Positions 22,243-34,435 of a stretch of 64,000 nt of DNA are shown here, piece after piece. The position numbers and the translations under genes are program-made. The DNA comes from Bactericera cockerelli. Lineage: Eukaryota > Arthropoda > Insecta > Hemiptera > Triozidae. The notes beneath the pieces were generated by a model. It saw only the letters and a program-made list of their open reading frames with translations, did no database searches and was not told the DNA's origin. Position 1 is the stretch's first letter; each line of letters opens with the position of its first letter. The DNA is taken from contig CM044964.1 of assembly GCA_024516035.1 (NCBI GenBank), positions 28,163,778 through 28,227,777 on the forward strand, given 5' to 3'.

Positions 22243-22535
22243 AAGGGCGCGTCCATTACCTGAGGCAATCTCTATAATCCAACCCATCTTGCACCATTCA
22301 CAGCCGTATTTCTGAACAGAGGAATTTGACTGAGCAATGTCTCAGCAATGTATTGGCAAATAACAAGAATATCATGTTTAAGCTGGAGACATAAAAGCAG
22401 CTATTTTTCCTCACAAAGAATGAGTGGACCCCGGACATCCAGTACAGAGCAGAAAAAACCCAGCACGGCAGGATCGAACCCAAGTCACCGTGTGTGCAGG
22501 CTGAGTGGGCTACCCACTTGGCCAAGGTGACTATT
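22243..22535 (-). repeat. Stacked repeat scraps: family H tail, MITE end, family F SINE
   Basis: 22243-22295 resembles the family H tail (reverse). 22298-22370 resembles one side of the 38853 MITE (CAGCCGTATTTCTGAACAG). 22385-22535 is a family F SINE with a tRNA-like head (GGCCAAGTGGGTAGCCC... reversed, TGGGTTCGATCC). Confidence 0.55.
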
Positions 22536-22844
22536 GTAGGTAGATAATAATAATATTATTATTGAATCCTGTAGATATAAACCGCCTAAGTTGATTGACT
22601 CTGCTTGTAGCGAGTTATATTATGCCAACATTGTAGTACCTACAGAAACATTATTATTAGTCTATTAATTGTGTTGTTAGGTTACGGTCCAGTGGAGATG
22701 TGCTACGTGTGACGTCACCTGATCAGTTTGTTACGTGACAACTGTCAACGCAACATAATTAATTATCTTTGGGAGCACCAAATTCAGGCCCGTTGACCTT
22801 TTTTGACCGAATTCCGGTCCAAGTGCTTGGGTGAAGACACTGAG

Positions 22845-23550
22845 TGCTAGAATGATAAAGTAGAGGAGGATTTGAGAGAGAAGGGTTGGAAGAGGGAGGA
22901 CCAAGCTTAGGTGGAGAGATAAAGTAGAGGAGGATTTGAGAGAGAAGGGATGGAAGAGGAAGGACCAAGCTTAGGTGGAGAGATAAAGTAGAGGAGGATT
23001 TGAGAGAAAAGGGTTGGAAGAGGGAGGACCAAGCTTAGGTGGAGAGATAATGTAGAGGAGAATTTGAGAGAGAAGGGTTGGAAGAGGGAGGATTAAGCTT
23101 AGGTGGAGAGATAAAGTAGAGGAGGATTTGAGAGAGAAGAGTTGGAAGAGGGAGGATTAAGCTTAGGTGGAGAGATAAAGTAGAGGAAGATTTGAGAGAG
23201 AAAGGTTGGAAGAGGGAGGATTAAGCTTAGGTGGAGAGATAAAGTAGAGGAGGATTTGAGAGAGAAGTGTTGGAAGAGGGAGGCCAAAGCTTAGGTGGAG
23301 AGATAAAGTAGAGGAGGATTTGAGAGAGAAGGGCTGGAAGAGGGAAGCCCAAGTTTAGGTGGAGAGATAAAGTAGAGGAGGATTTGAGAGAAAAGGGTTG
23401 AAAGAGGAAGGACCAAGCTTAGGTGGAGAGATAAAGTAGAGGAGGATTTGAGAGAGAAGGGCTGGAAGAGGGAGGCCCAAGTTTAGGTGGAGAGATAAAG
23501 TAGAGGAGGATTTGAGAGAGAAGGGTTGAAAGAGGGAGGACCAAGCATAT
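22845..23550. repeat. 64-bp minisatellite, ~11 copies
   Basis: The unit contains GGTGGAGAGATAAAGTAGAG, GATTTGAGAGAGAAGGG, TTGGAAGAGGGAGG and CAAGCTTA. Copies differ at a few positions, so it is a real, slowly diverging array rather than a collapse artefact. Leucine/serine-rich ORFs on the minus strand are by-products. Confidence 0.9.
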
Positions 23551-23640
23551 AGGTGAAGAGTGGTAGAAAATGCTTTGAGCATTAACCTCGCCTGGTGGTT
23601 ACCTTCCACTAAGGAGTGTTATTATCATTATTATATATTT
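23551..23640 (+). repeat. Family G SINE 3' end
   Basis: GTGGTAGAAAATGCTTTGAG, TTAACCTCGCCTGGTGGT, TTACCTTCCACTAAGG, then ATTATC-type tail. Same 3' end as at 42560-42640 and 52625 (reverse). Confidence 0.65.
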
Positions 23641-23907
23641 TATATACGGGTTCGACTGTATGAGTATAATAATATACATATACTTGGGAAGTAGATCAAT
23701 TTAAGTGACATACTCATACACTGGCACTGAAAAACTCCATATCAATGGCACTGAAATCTTATCACAATGCTGTCAATCTTGAACGATTGATTAGAAGAAA
23801 AGGTGTAAGAAAATAAACTACTTGATAAGATAAATGAATCGTTCAGTAGACAATGCAAACAGCTTCTTATATTTCACTTATAATATTATAAAGTGTATGT
23901 ATTACAT

Positions 23908-24425
23908 GGGTTTGAGTCATAACGGTTGTGACTAGTGCCCGTAGTCCAAGCATTCTGAGTTCGATCCCTGGTCTGAGCAGACTTTTCACACAGAAAATTC
24001 TGTTCCCTCTGAACACGTGAAGCTGGCATTTCTTGCCCTACCCAGACTGGGTGAGTTTAATGTGGGTAGCTGGCACCATTTCCAACGAATGGAGTGTAAA
24101 ACCCCGTCCTAATCAGGACGCTAAATCAAATAGAATCGTTGGCGTTAGGAATGATTTATTTGTGGTGAAGCACAAAACCATAATTTTTCAGGGTAGCGCA
24201 GCATTACTAAGAGCCTCCTTTTTTCGAATCTTCACTTTTCGAATGCTATTACATTAATTTCTTTTTACTCTGGTAATGCTGCCACTGGTCGTTACTCATA
24301 CAAGTAACTACTCATTTTTTCTCACGAGGTATGAGTGAAACCCGTAAAATATGTGTCACAACCAACCAACCTCAACCTTGTATTTGAACAATGTCTACCC
24401 CAAGTAGGTTAGGGAAAGAAAATTA
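23908..24425 (+). repeat. Family B SINE split by a family F SINE
   Basis: The family B head and core lie at 23908-24140 (GTTGTGACTAGTGCCCGTAG, GTTCGATCCC, CCAGACTGGGTGAG, AATAGAATCGTTGGCG). Its tail resumes at about 24345-24425 (GTGTCACAACCAACC, TTGAACAATG). Between them is a reverse family F body (GTGGTGAAGCACAAAACC...GGTATGAGTGAAACCC). Confidence 0.7.
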
Positions 24426-25127
24426 CATAGATGAAAGGAGATTACATAGTATACATAGGTGAAAGAAGATTACATAGGTAAAAGAAGATTACATAGGTTT
24501 GAGAATGTATTCAGCTCTGTGCAGGTAGGTAGTGCTCTTTCATTACTTTCAGCTCTATTGGATCCAAACTCCATTGAGATTAGCTCAATAGTAAATAGCT
24601 CAATTAAGATCAGTTCAATACTACTTTTCGAATCAGAAGGGCCTGGGTTTGAACTCCAGAGCCGACCAAAAAATTATATTCAAATTTAAGTCTATAAGGA
24701 ACACGACTAATAATGATGTTTTCTTCCTAGCTTTATGTCTTCTTATCAACTAAGAATTTGTCATATTATTAAAATTTGATTCACCTCGACAAGTGAAGCT
24801 CTTGACACAATTACATAGAATTGACATAGTTGTTATTGTTTATGACATGAGGGGGGTTTTCTCAAGTGCTTGGTAGTTATGATGGTCTATCAAGTGCTTG
24901 TGATCGATTAGGCACTTTATATATACAGGGTGGAGTGACGGTTGGACTCGGGAAATAGAGGAAAATGTCTCCCCAATGCTATACGAGTAAATACCATAGT
25001 AATGCGTGGGGCCCTAAGAGAGTAGACTACTCAGTAGATAGTGTTCAACACTGTTCATAAATGTTAATTTATCTATATGTTAATCTCTTTTGTGTTATGT
25101 TAATATAGATATATTATATTAACATAG
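24426..25127. other. Spacer with short repeats
   Basis: A small (GAAAGAAGATTACATAGGT)-like repeat at about 24425-24500 and a TATACAGGGTGGAGTG element edge near 24922. No gene seen. Confidence 0.4.
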
Positions 25128-25190
25128 TAAAAAGGGTTGGGTGGAAGAGATTACCAAAGGCAATAACCCCGCTCTTTAGTTAGGACATAT
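25128..25190 (+). repeat. Family H tail fragment
   Basis: GGGTTGGGTGGAAGAGATTA, CAATAACCCCGCTCTTTAG, TTAGGACATAT, the hallmark of the tails at 40186 and 60610. Confidence 0.6.
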
Positions 25191-25877
25191 CGTTGGCTAA
25201 AAGGTAAAACTGACCAAGTGACAGTTGGTCATTTTTCCGATTTTTCGTTACTCTGGTCAATTAACCCAACTATTGGCTAAAAATCAACAGTTCGGTAGTA
25301 TTCAAACACGGGAAAAAGCGAAAAACATTTTTTACCTGAAAGGCTGGTGGTGATTTCAATGACCAAATGGAGGTGGTCCAAATGCAGATGGTCAGTTTTA
25401 ACTTCCAGCTGACGGTATATTATGTATATATTTATTTATTTATTTTCTCTTTTTACTTCTCTTGTATTGTATTTTAATTAGTAACTATCTGTGTTGTATA
25501 TAATATGTCCAATGAATAAAGTATAAATAAATAAATAAAAATAAATAGATAAGTACATAGATATACAGGGTTCCTACTTTCTAGTTGTTACATAGGAGAT
25601 TAAGTGGGATTTTAGATATATGTATGGCTGGCATTTACTCCCACTAGGTTATGGGAATAAGGTGATGTTTTTTTTATGTATTTCTCATCGAGTCATCCTA
25701 TAGTCTGGTTATCAATACAACGGGACCTATGGTTCTGGACTTAGATATGGTTCACAGAATAAACAAGAACATTTGGCGAGATAATAACAAATATTTATCT
25801 AAAAACACAAGCTAATTTATTTAAAAACATTTCCCAGGTGGGAATCTAAGCTGCGATTTAATGGTTTGAAGATGAAA

Positions 25878-25879
<2 letters not shown>

Positions 25880-25911
<32 letters not shown>

Positions 25912-26158
25912 TGGGGTTTAACGTCGCTTTCAACTGCCATGGTCATATCACGACGGGGGTTTAACCCTCCATTCGCAGGAAACTCACAAACCTGCTACTC
26001 ACATTGACCTCACCCAGCCTGAGTGGGGCCGGGAAAAGCCAGCGTCACGAGAATTAGAATTTGAATGGTCACCCATCCAAGTCTTAACCTCGCTGGATGT
26101 CGCTTAACTTCGGTGTTCTGAAGGGAACCGGTGTATTCAACATGCCATTGACGCTGGC
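25880..26158 (-). mobile_element. 5S-derived SINE, twin copy 1
   Basis: Poly-T (tail, 25880-25908), GTGGGGTTTAACGTCGC, core CACCCAGCCTGAGTGGGGCC, then a full reversed 5S head (GGTCACCCATCCAAGTC C-box, TCGCTTAACTTCGG, ending GACGCTGGC). Bounded by TGAAAAGTTTT at 25873 and 26160. Confidence 0.9.
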
Positions 26159-26165
26159 TTGAAAA

Positions 26166-26438
26166 GTTTTTTTTTTTTTTTTTTTTTTAGTGGGGTTTAA
26201 CGTCGCTTTCAACTGCCATGGTCATATCACGACGGGGGTTTTACACTCCATTCGCAGGAAACTCACAAACCTGCTACTCACATTGACCTCACCCAGCCTG
26301 AGTGGGGCCGGGAAAAGCCAGCGTCACGAGAATTAGAATTTGAATGGTCACCCATCCAAGTCTTAACCTCGCTGGATGTCGCTTAACTTCGGTGTTCTGA
26401 AGGGAACCGGTGTATTCAACATGCCATCGACGCTGGCT
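26166..26438 (-). mobile_element. 5S-derived SINE, twin copy 2
   Basis: Nearly identical to the preceding copy, in the same orientation, separated only by TGAAAAGTTTT, which appears a third time at 26439-26449. A few substitutions separate the twins (CCATTGACGC against CCATCGACGC; differences around GGGGGTTT). Confidence 0.9.
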
Positions 26439-27004
26439 TGAAAAGTTTTGATCGAGAGTATTCGAGAGGGATATCAAGGTCGCGCCGCACCGACAGAAAT
26501 CCGTAGTTCCGCGCGGAAACAGAAGAAAGTTATCAACATTTTCAGCTTCCAACCACTAGGGCCGTATGATGAAAAAGGGTTAGTAAATCTAAGCCGACTC
26601 TTAGATCAGCTGACCGATAGGTATTTGAAAACAAGATTTTCCGCCACGATTTTCTTAGCCTTGCCATGAACAGCATGAACTGCTGATGTTGTTCTTGGCT
26701 AAGAAATAAAAAGACCTGTGAAACACTTATCTTGAAACAAAAATATAAAAAAATAATGTCTTTTAAACACACCAATAGCTTTAAATACCTTATGTATGAC
26801 TATGATAAGGTTTGAGTTCAAGAATTTCTTCAAAATGGCCTCTCTTACACTGAAATATGTATACCATATACCTACAATACCTAATAACAATGTTCCAAAA
26901 AATGGGATTTTAAGTCATTGAAATAGTAAAATATTCAAGGCTAAATCATTTCCTTATATCATTATAAGTATTCTATGAAAGTTTCAGAAGAATGGGTCTT
27001 CTTT

Positions 27005-27220
27005 TTAATTTGGGTTTAACATCGCTTTCAACTGCATGGTCATATTACGACGGGGGTGTTACCCTCCATTTGCAGGAAACCTGCTACCCACATTAACCTC
27101 ACCTATCTTGGGTTTGGCCGAAATGCCAGCATCACGAAGTCTTCACCTCGCTGGATGTTGCTTAACTTCGCTGATCCTACGAGAACCGGTGCATTCAACG
27201 CGCCCTCGACGCTGGCACAG
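27005..27220 (-). repeat. 5S-derived SINE, shortened
   Basis: Reverse copy with tail, core and head end (GATCCTACGAGAACCGGTG, CCTCGACGCTGGC). The C-box and flank are deleted: the core joins directly to CACGAAGTCTTCACCTCGC. The same deletion is found at 47705-47895, so this is a subfamily. Confidence 0.75.
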
Positions 27221-27636
27221 ATCTTTAGTCTTATGTATTTCATGGCTGAGGACGCAGTTATTAGAAAAATATGGAAGGAAAAGATTAATGAACAAATGCC
27301 GACCCCATGTGGGTTTAGGTTTAGGTAAATGTGCTAAAGGTATAGGCAAATGTATAGGTATAGGATATAGGTATAGGTAAAGTTATAGGCAAAGGTAAAG
27401 AAAAAGATTTTTGTCCAACATGGATAAATCAAGAACTCAAGGGACCAGATATTTATTTCTTATTGTCCACGTTTCCCCTTGTTAAGATTTTTCTTAACAA
27501 GGGATTATAGAGATATGAAATTTGGAACAGAGATTGTCCTAATATCATTAAAAAGACATTGAAAATTTCAAGACTCCCTGCAAAAAACTTTCAGAGGAAT
27601 GTAATTTTGAAATTTGCGATTTTGATACTGACTGAC

Positions 27637-28440
27637 TGACTGACAAATCATCAAAATTATGAGGCACTTCCCGACTACCTAGAAAGCTGAAATTTTACAT
27701 GATGGTAGGGTTTATTGTAAAAGTACAGGGAAAAATCTGAAAACCGGAACTTTTTCACTTATCATGGTGTAAAACGGTGTCGTTTTAGGGAGAAAATATA
27801 TAATGGATTATGGATTTGAATTATGAAGCACTTCCCGACTACCTAGAAAGCTGAAATTTTGCATGATGGTAGGGTTTATTGTAAAAGTACAGGGAAAAAT
27901 CTGAAAAAGTTCTGAAAACTGTTAAACGGTGTCGTTTTAGGGAGGATGTATACTATATTATGTATATAAATTATGAGGCTCTTCCCTACTACATAAAAAG
28001 CTGAAATTTTGCATACTGGTTGGGTTTATTGTCAAATTATTGGGAAAAATCTGAAAACCGGAACTTTCGCAATTATCATGCTGTAAAAAGGTGTCGTTTT
28101 AGGGAGAAACTATAAACTCGATTATGCATATAAATCATGAGGCATTTCCCTACTATCTACAAAGCTGAATTTTTTTATTGTGCTAAGGGTCATTGTAAAA
28201 ATACAGGAAAAAATCTGAAAACCGGAACTTTCGCACTTATCATGCTGTTAAACGGTGTTATTTTAGGGAGGAAATATACTCGATTATGTATATAAATTAT
28301 GAGGTACTTCCCTACTACCCACAAAGCTGAAATTTTGCATGGTGCTAGGGTTTACCGTAAAAATACAGGGAAAAATCTGAAAACCGGCACTTTCGCACTA
28401 TTTCTGCTGTTAAACGCTATCGTTTTAGGGAGCATATTAA
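27637..28440. repeat. Five tandem copies of a ~150-165-bp unit
   Basis: Units start near 27656, 27820, 27970, 28134 and 28297 with ATTATGAGGCACTTCCC. Each contains AAGCTGAAATTTTGCATG, ACAGGGAAAAATCTGAAAAC and GTGTCGTTTTAGGGAG. They follow a (GACT)n run. Copies differ by scattered substitutions and a deletion. No coding potential. Confidence 0.85.
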
Positions 28441-28516
28441 AGTGAAGAATCCTAAAAAATATAATAAAAAATAATGAAACATGCTGTGAAACCAACCATT
28501 TGCAAAAAGTAATGAT

Positions 28517-28987
28517 ATCCCACAAAAAACTACCGTTAAAAAAAGGGCCAAGTTCCAGAACTCCTATCCAAAAAGGTTTCGCCAATGAATGCAGTGATAT
28601 CTTGTTTGCGGCCAAGTTATCTTGGTACTAAACTATTTCTTTTATCAAAACCCGTTTTCTGAGTTCCTCATTTTGTATTATTTTAACTGCCAACTATCCT
28701 CTCACTTGGCCAGTTTTATGCAATCGGTTGTATTGAATATTACGACTATATTTATACAAAATGACAATAAAACCATCACAAGGAGCGAAACTGGCCAAGT
28801 TAGAGGATAGTTGGCGGTTGAAATCATACAAAATTAGGAACTCAGAAAAAGGGTTTTGATAAAAGAAATAGTTTAGTACCAAGATAACTTGGCCGCAAAC
28901 AAGATATCACTGCATTCATTGGCGAAACCTTTTTGGATAGGAGTTCTGGAACTTGGCCCTTTTTTTAACGGTAGTTTTTTGTGGGAT
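28517..28987. mobile_element. 471-bp palindromic element
   Basis: The two arms (28517 to about 28720, and about 28785 to 28987) are near-perfect inverted copies starting ATCCCACAAAAAACTACCG, with a short loop. Read as one strand it would fold into a hairpin of about 200 bp. The mirrored ORFs at 28622-28810 and 28694-28882 begin with the same peptide for this reason and are not genes. Confidence 0.85.
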
Positions 28988-28989
28988 CC

Positions 28990-31900
28990 AGATTTCTCCT
29001 ACAGGTTCCACTGTATAGTTTTTATAGAAGTATAGACAATAAAAAAAAATTGAAATCGGAGCAAAAAAATATTTTTTTTTTACAAAAACAAACACAATAC
29101 TTCCGATTTCTAATATTAGAAATTTCTCGGAAGTAATTATATCAGTAGGTACATTGAACTCACCTGTCAATTTTTCAGAACCAGTGGTTAAATTTTAAAA
29201 ACTAAAAAAAAAATCTAATAAAAAACACACATACACAGAGATCAACACAGTAAAACTATAGAGATTCTATAAGAAGATCAGGTCCAAATAAGTGGAACTT
29301 GGAAAAAGAGATTTCAGTTATTTAGTATAAACTTTGAAAATCTTTTCTTTTTTTTCAAGAATGGCTGAACTTGGTATTCATTTCGTGAACATAATTAGTA
29401 AGTTGATGACTGTAAGAAAAATAATAATCTGTTGATAGTTTTATAGGATAAGGAAAGTAATGTATTTTTTCTTAATTAGTAATCACTGAAAATAAAGTAT
29501 TGTTTTATGTTAAAATTGAAATAAATATGTATGTATTATAGAAATGAGTTACGTATTTGAAGTTACTTAATTCTGATATGTAGTTTCTATTAATATTATT
29601 CCAAAATGAAGGTTTTCTACGTTTGGAAGTTTATAATATCAAACACAATTTAGTTCAAGTATCGAGTTCTAAAGACCACGCATTTTCATGTAAAACCTAG
29701 ATGGTGATTTGGAAAGTTTATAGTACGTTCTTTGCTGAGATGTTACTATTCGAAAACCAAAAACTTAAATGAGGTCCATATCGAAAAACAAAAACTTCAA
29801 TTCAATAAGGTCAAAGTATTGAAAAATTCTTTACGGGGTAAAAAATCAAAAACTTAAAAAATCGAAAACATTAACGCGATTTTCTTATAACTGTTCGATA
29901 ATCAAATTTTTATCAAGACACTGAACTTTAGGAAGACAGAGATAGCCGAAGAAAAATGGAAAAAACATGAATTTATCAAAATTCAAACTTGCATTACCGT
30001 TAAATCGGGGGTTAGAACTTGCAATATTGCGAGTACATTTATAATGTGTTGGTACTGCGATATATTATGCAGAAATCAGTAAAAACAGAAAAGTGAGAAG
30101 TTGTATTAGATGTAGGTACAGGAATATCAGAACATACCTGGACAGCTGTTTCGAGCTTATTTGCTCTCATCAGCAGGTAATAGTTCTGAACATCCAATCA
30201 GTAGAAACGGAAAAGTGAGAAGATTTCCAATATTGTATTTGAATTCCTAAATCTAGTAATCCACTATGGTTTAATGGTAGCTACTGTAGATAGGTAGGTA
30301 TAGTTTAATATAGGTTAAATAGGTACCTATAATTGAATTCAATAGTTGGTTTATGAGAAATATTTTATGTATTTTCTTCGAAGAAATAAAAAGTTGTTTT
30401 TTGATTAACGTCTTGAATTGCGTTTTTTTTTTTACTTTGCGTTTCTAATGACTCTCCTAATGGAAGAATGGAAATGAACTGACCCGGGTTTCTAACGTCT
30501 GCCTGGTGGAGTTGAAGTATATAAAAGACAAATCAGACACAATAACATCACTAGAACAATATTTTGATAAAGCACTCAAGAAGACAAGTTTATAGGGTGT
30601 AAGGGAATGTAATCTACCCTACCCTAGGTAATGTACACAGGTATGTAAGTAAAAGCAAGATGGTAAGTTCCTACCCTACCTCTTTTACTTTTCTTACCTT
30701 ATAGAAAGGAATAATAATAATAATATCGCCTATAATTTCACTTTCACCCAGCTCAAGATCTAAGCTTATTGGGTGTTAATACCTGATCTTTAATTTTGAT
30801 ACAACACACATATAGCATAAATGTAAATTACTCAGTCCATAATAATGTAAAATTATTCTTTGAATTATTTTCTCATTATTATAACATTTACCTATCTTTA
30901 AAAATTGTACTCTGTAATTATTTTTTGTGTGACTTGTAAAAATGTTTATTATAAAAAATAAAGTTGATATAAATAAATAAATTTTAACTACTCAAATTAA
31001 CCTCACCCAGCCTAAATGGTGCCGGGAATAACCAACAACACAGGGCTTATTTCTTCAAAAAGTCAATGTCTCATGAGATATTCTCTCTAACATAGAACTA
31101 TAATTTCACAAGCACCATGGTATACCGCGTGGTTAGGACGCTAGTCTGGTAATCTAGGTAGTGTAGGCATAAATATTTCCTCAAAAGACTTAAAAATGGA
31201 ATCAAAAATTTCCTGGAATAATGAAAATCCGCTAGTGCCCTGTACCTACATAATTATAACAAATAAAGTCTTAGGCCGAATGAGAGTATGAGCTATGATG
31301 CAAGACTTTTGAGTGCTACTTAAGGTATTGTGATTACTTTAAGTGTTGGTAAAACAAACATGCTCAGATGCGTTATCAAAGAGTGCGTACTTATGTCAAT
31401 AACAATTAAATAGTTAATACATACTTTTATCTAGATATTAGGCCTATTGTACGTAACGGATCAAGGGATCTGTCTGGTAATTCAGAAAAAGTGGGTTTGA
31501 AACCAACCACCCGGGATTAATTTTCTTGTTTATTATATTATTATTGTCAATTTTTATATTTAATTTTTACCATTATTTGTCTGTACATAAATGTTCTACT
31601 AATAAAGAGTTTCTAAATAAATAAATTATTGTATCTATATTAGGTCCACAAGTGGGCCGCGGCCCACCGGTTTGGAACCGCTGAGCTAGGGCATTGTGTG
31701 AACACAATAATCACGCTATAATTGCGTAAGATTGGCCTGTTTTTTGTGTGCTTTATAAACCGTAAAAGATTTAGAACCTATGGGACACAAAAACAAACTG
31801 ATATCTTGACATTGATCGAATGGAAATTTGCACAGATATACCTATTAGATATTATGTAGATCGGATAGTACAAAAACAAATGTACCTATCAAATAAGTAG

Positions 31901-32280
31901 CATAAAACTAATTAGAAAAAGCAAGTAGTTAGTGTATATGTAATAGTTGAACACAAAAGTGTAAAAAAGCACTTGAAAGAGATGAATAAAGACAAAGCAA
32001 TAAAACATGGAGAGAGAACTGAACAAAGAACAGCTCATTTCACATTAAAAATAACAATGATATAAGCACGATTATCAATATTTAATTAATTATGAGTGTC
32101 CTATATAGATAAGTGCTGAACGATCAGTAAAAAATACTTATTAAATTAATACGTGTAGGTGTAGATACTGTAGATTGTAGATACACCTAGGTCAGTTTTT
32201 TTCTACAAGAAAATAGATAATATTTCAGATTTTTTCTTGAAATCGGTTTGAATCGAAGCTAGATATAAATTTTATAAAGA
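28990..32280. other. Long AT-rich stretch without a gene
   Basis: No supported gene. It holds scraps: a TTCTAATATTAGAAAT palindrome near 29112 shared with 61135; 5S-core scrap at 30985-31045; family G head at 31130-31200 (GTGGTTAGGACGCTAGTCTG); family H tail at 31530-31620 (CTAATAAAGAGTTTCTAAAT). Confidence 0.45.
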
Positions 32281-32284
32281 AGAT

Positions 32285-32470
32285 AAGTGTTTCACAGCCT
32301 TTTTTATTTCGTAGCCATGAAACAAGAACTCCTGAAGAAGCTTGTGGTCTGTGTTGTAGCCTGCCGATCCCGTAGTTATGCCTCTCCTCTGAATCGTCTG
32401 ATGGGCGAGAAATGACACAATACTTTCCATTTAGGTACTGGGTCAACACGAGCGCACGAGAAGCTATCCC
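32285..32470. repeat. Repeat shared with 34085-34435
   Basis: CAGCCTTTTTTATTTCG, ATGAAACA, CTCTGATGGGCGA-like and GAAT/CAATACTTTCCAT recur in the same order at 34085-34435. Non-coding in its present form; possibly a decayed element. Confidence 0.45.
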
Positions 32471-32569
32471 TTACAAACAACCGAAACCAAATCTAGAATA
32501 CAATTTTTTTGCTAGTTGGGACTTTTCACTCTTTAGGTTTTTTACTCCAATATCTTGAAACTTACAAAC

Positions 32570-32730
32570 CAGCTACCCAAATTAACCTCACCCAGTCTGT
32601 GTTCGGAATAGCCAACAAGACGAGGGTTCAAATTTGAATGGTAACGCATGAAAGTCGTAACCCCGCTGGACGTTGCTTAACTTCAATGACAGAATAAGAA
32701 TTAGTGTATCAACGTGCTATCAAACGGTAG
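32570..32730 (-). repeat. 5S-derived SINE fragment
   Basis: Reverse core CCTCACCCAGTCTGTG, then AATTTGAATGGTAACGC (C-box flank), CTTAACTTCAATGACAG and a decayed head end. Confidence 0.65.
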
Positions 32731-32774
32731 CTAACAGACATCAGAAGCTAACAGACAGTAGGTATTTAACATCA

Positions 32775-33130
32775 GAAGCCTTCTCGTGGTTTGACTACTG
32801 CCAGTTGTCCGGAGAGCCTGAGTCCGATTCCCGGTTGGACCAGACTTTTCACAAACAAAATTCTGTTCCCTCCGAACACGTGAGGCTGACATTTCCGGCT
32901 CAACCCTCAGGCTGGGTGAGGTACTCGTAAATATGAGTAGGCTAGTATTACGATTCCCAGGGAATGGAGGGTAAAACCCCTGTGCTGACTATCTCAAGTC
33001 AGGACGTTAAAACCAAATAGAATTAGTGGACATGAAAGGAGCCTAGACATTGGATCTGGGCGTCCATATAATCCTCTCACCACCGTGATATTGTAGTTAG
33101 GTATCTGTGCCTATCTCACGGACACAGAAT
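32775..33130 (+). repeat. tRNA-derived SINE, family B, second tail type
   Basis: GTGGTTTGACTACTGCC, CCCTCCGAACACGTGAGG, core CCTCAGGCTGGGTGAGG, GGAATGGAGGGTAAAACCCC, AGGACGTTAAAACC. The 3' part (GGCGTCCATATAATCC, CTCACCACCGTG) also occurs at 40060-40180. Confidence 0.7.
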
Positions 33131-33409
33131 TATAATTATACCTATCTATCAGCTATCAGTGCAGAGTCCCTCAAATTGAGATACCTTCTTATCAATACTG
33201 GGTTAGGAGTTGAGATAGTGGCTTACTTCTGTCATCTGAACTGAAGTGGTGGCCTTCAGAGAGTTAGCACAATATACCTAGGTCAGCTGTTTTCATACAA
33301 ACAGTGATAAGAAGTGATAGTTCTGTTTATACTGATTTGGGATTTTGACCACATAGTAATTCATTTTTACCTAACTGGACTAATTGGACTATTCGTCCTA
33401 GTTATTGAA

Positions 33410-33520
33410 AAGGTTATTTTACCCTCCATTCACTGCAAAGTGAGTAAACTTACTAACATGCTGGCCACATGTGACTCACCCAGCCTGGATTGGGCCGGGC
33501 ATACTTACCCTGGTCAGCTG
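33410..33520 (-). repeat. 5S/B-type SINE core scrap
   Basis: TTTTACCCTCCATTCAC, CACCCAGCCTGGATTGGGCC. Core only, no head visible. Confidence 0.5.
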
Positions 33521-34084
33521 TTTCAAGGAGATCTTACTGGTGGTGTTCTTCAGAAGTTGTCGGCTGAGACTCTGCATAATTTTTTCTGTTCATTGGACTA
33601 CGTGGCCCCCTTCAACACTGAACTGTCTCAAGTAATAGTTAGAAAAGGACTTTTTGTAATCCGTTTATTGTATCATAAAAAAAAATAAAGCAATAAAAAA
33701 TAGTATGAAAAAAACCAGTATAACAGGGGGGGGGGGGTATTTTTTAATTTATTAAAAAAGAAAAGAAAAAACTTTCTCAATTTTGTTATTTTTAAAAGTG
33801 ATATATTTCATCTAAATAGGAAAATTTTGGAACGGTACCCCCCAAAGGCTTTCTGTGTCGTGGGAAATGTAACGCCAAATCAATCGCGATGCGGTCTCAT
33901 TGCTTTCCAATGGACAACTGACTCTTGTCTTAAAATAAAATTACTCTAAAATAAAGCAAGCGGAGATGAGTGTCTCTGAGGAACAAAAGTCGTAGGCACG
34001 AGGACGAGGAGTCAAAGGTCTCGATATCTTTCTTATCAGTGCAAAACATAATGATGTTTTTATTTATTTATTTTTTATTAATGA

Positions 34085-34435
34085 GTGTTTGGCAGCCTTT
34101 TTATTTCGTTGAAATGAAACAGGTTAAAATCGGTTCTGGTGGGCTTTTAACTTCACGTTAAGCTGACAGCCCACCTAAGAGGTGTCGTTATCTCGGAAGC
34201 GGTAGGGGTAAAAAGTATTTTTTTTTTTTCATGGTACAAAACCATGAGCCACGTTTTGTTAAATTCCATTCTAGCAGGCTGTAAACTTAACACAGCTAAC
34301 AGCAGCTACTGTAGACGCTTCCCATAGTGTAACAACTCCTCTCTGATGAGCGAAAAGCGAACAATACTTTCCATATATTAGGAGCTAGGTCAGCACGAGT
34401 GCACCGAAAGCCGAAAGGTAACATTCAGAAACAAC
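34085..34435. repeat. Repeat shared with 32285-32470
   Basis: See the match words at 32285. This copy carries a poly-T run and an extra segment (CACGTTAAGCTGACAGCC) in the middle. Confidence 0.45.

Noticed and set aside
22845..23550. CRISPR-like array (64-bp repeats)
   Set aside because: Units are contiguous with no unique spacers; this is a eukaryotic minisatellite.
26448..26669. 73-codon ORF after the twin SINEs
   Set aside because: Open but short, unrecognised, no splice context; insufficient support for a gene.
28622..28882. Two ORFs starting with the same peptide on opposite strands
   Set aside because: They are the two arms of a palindrome.
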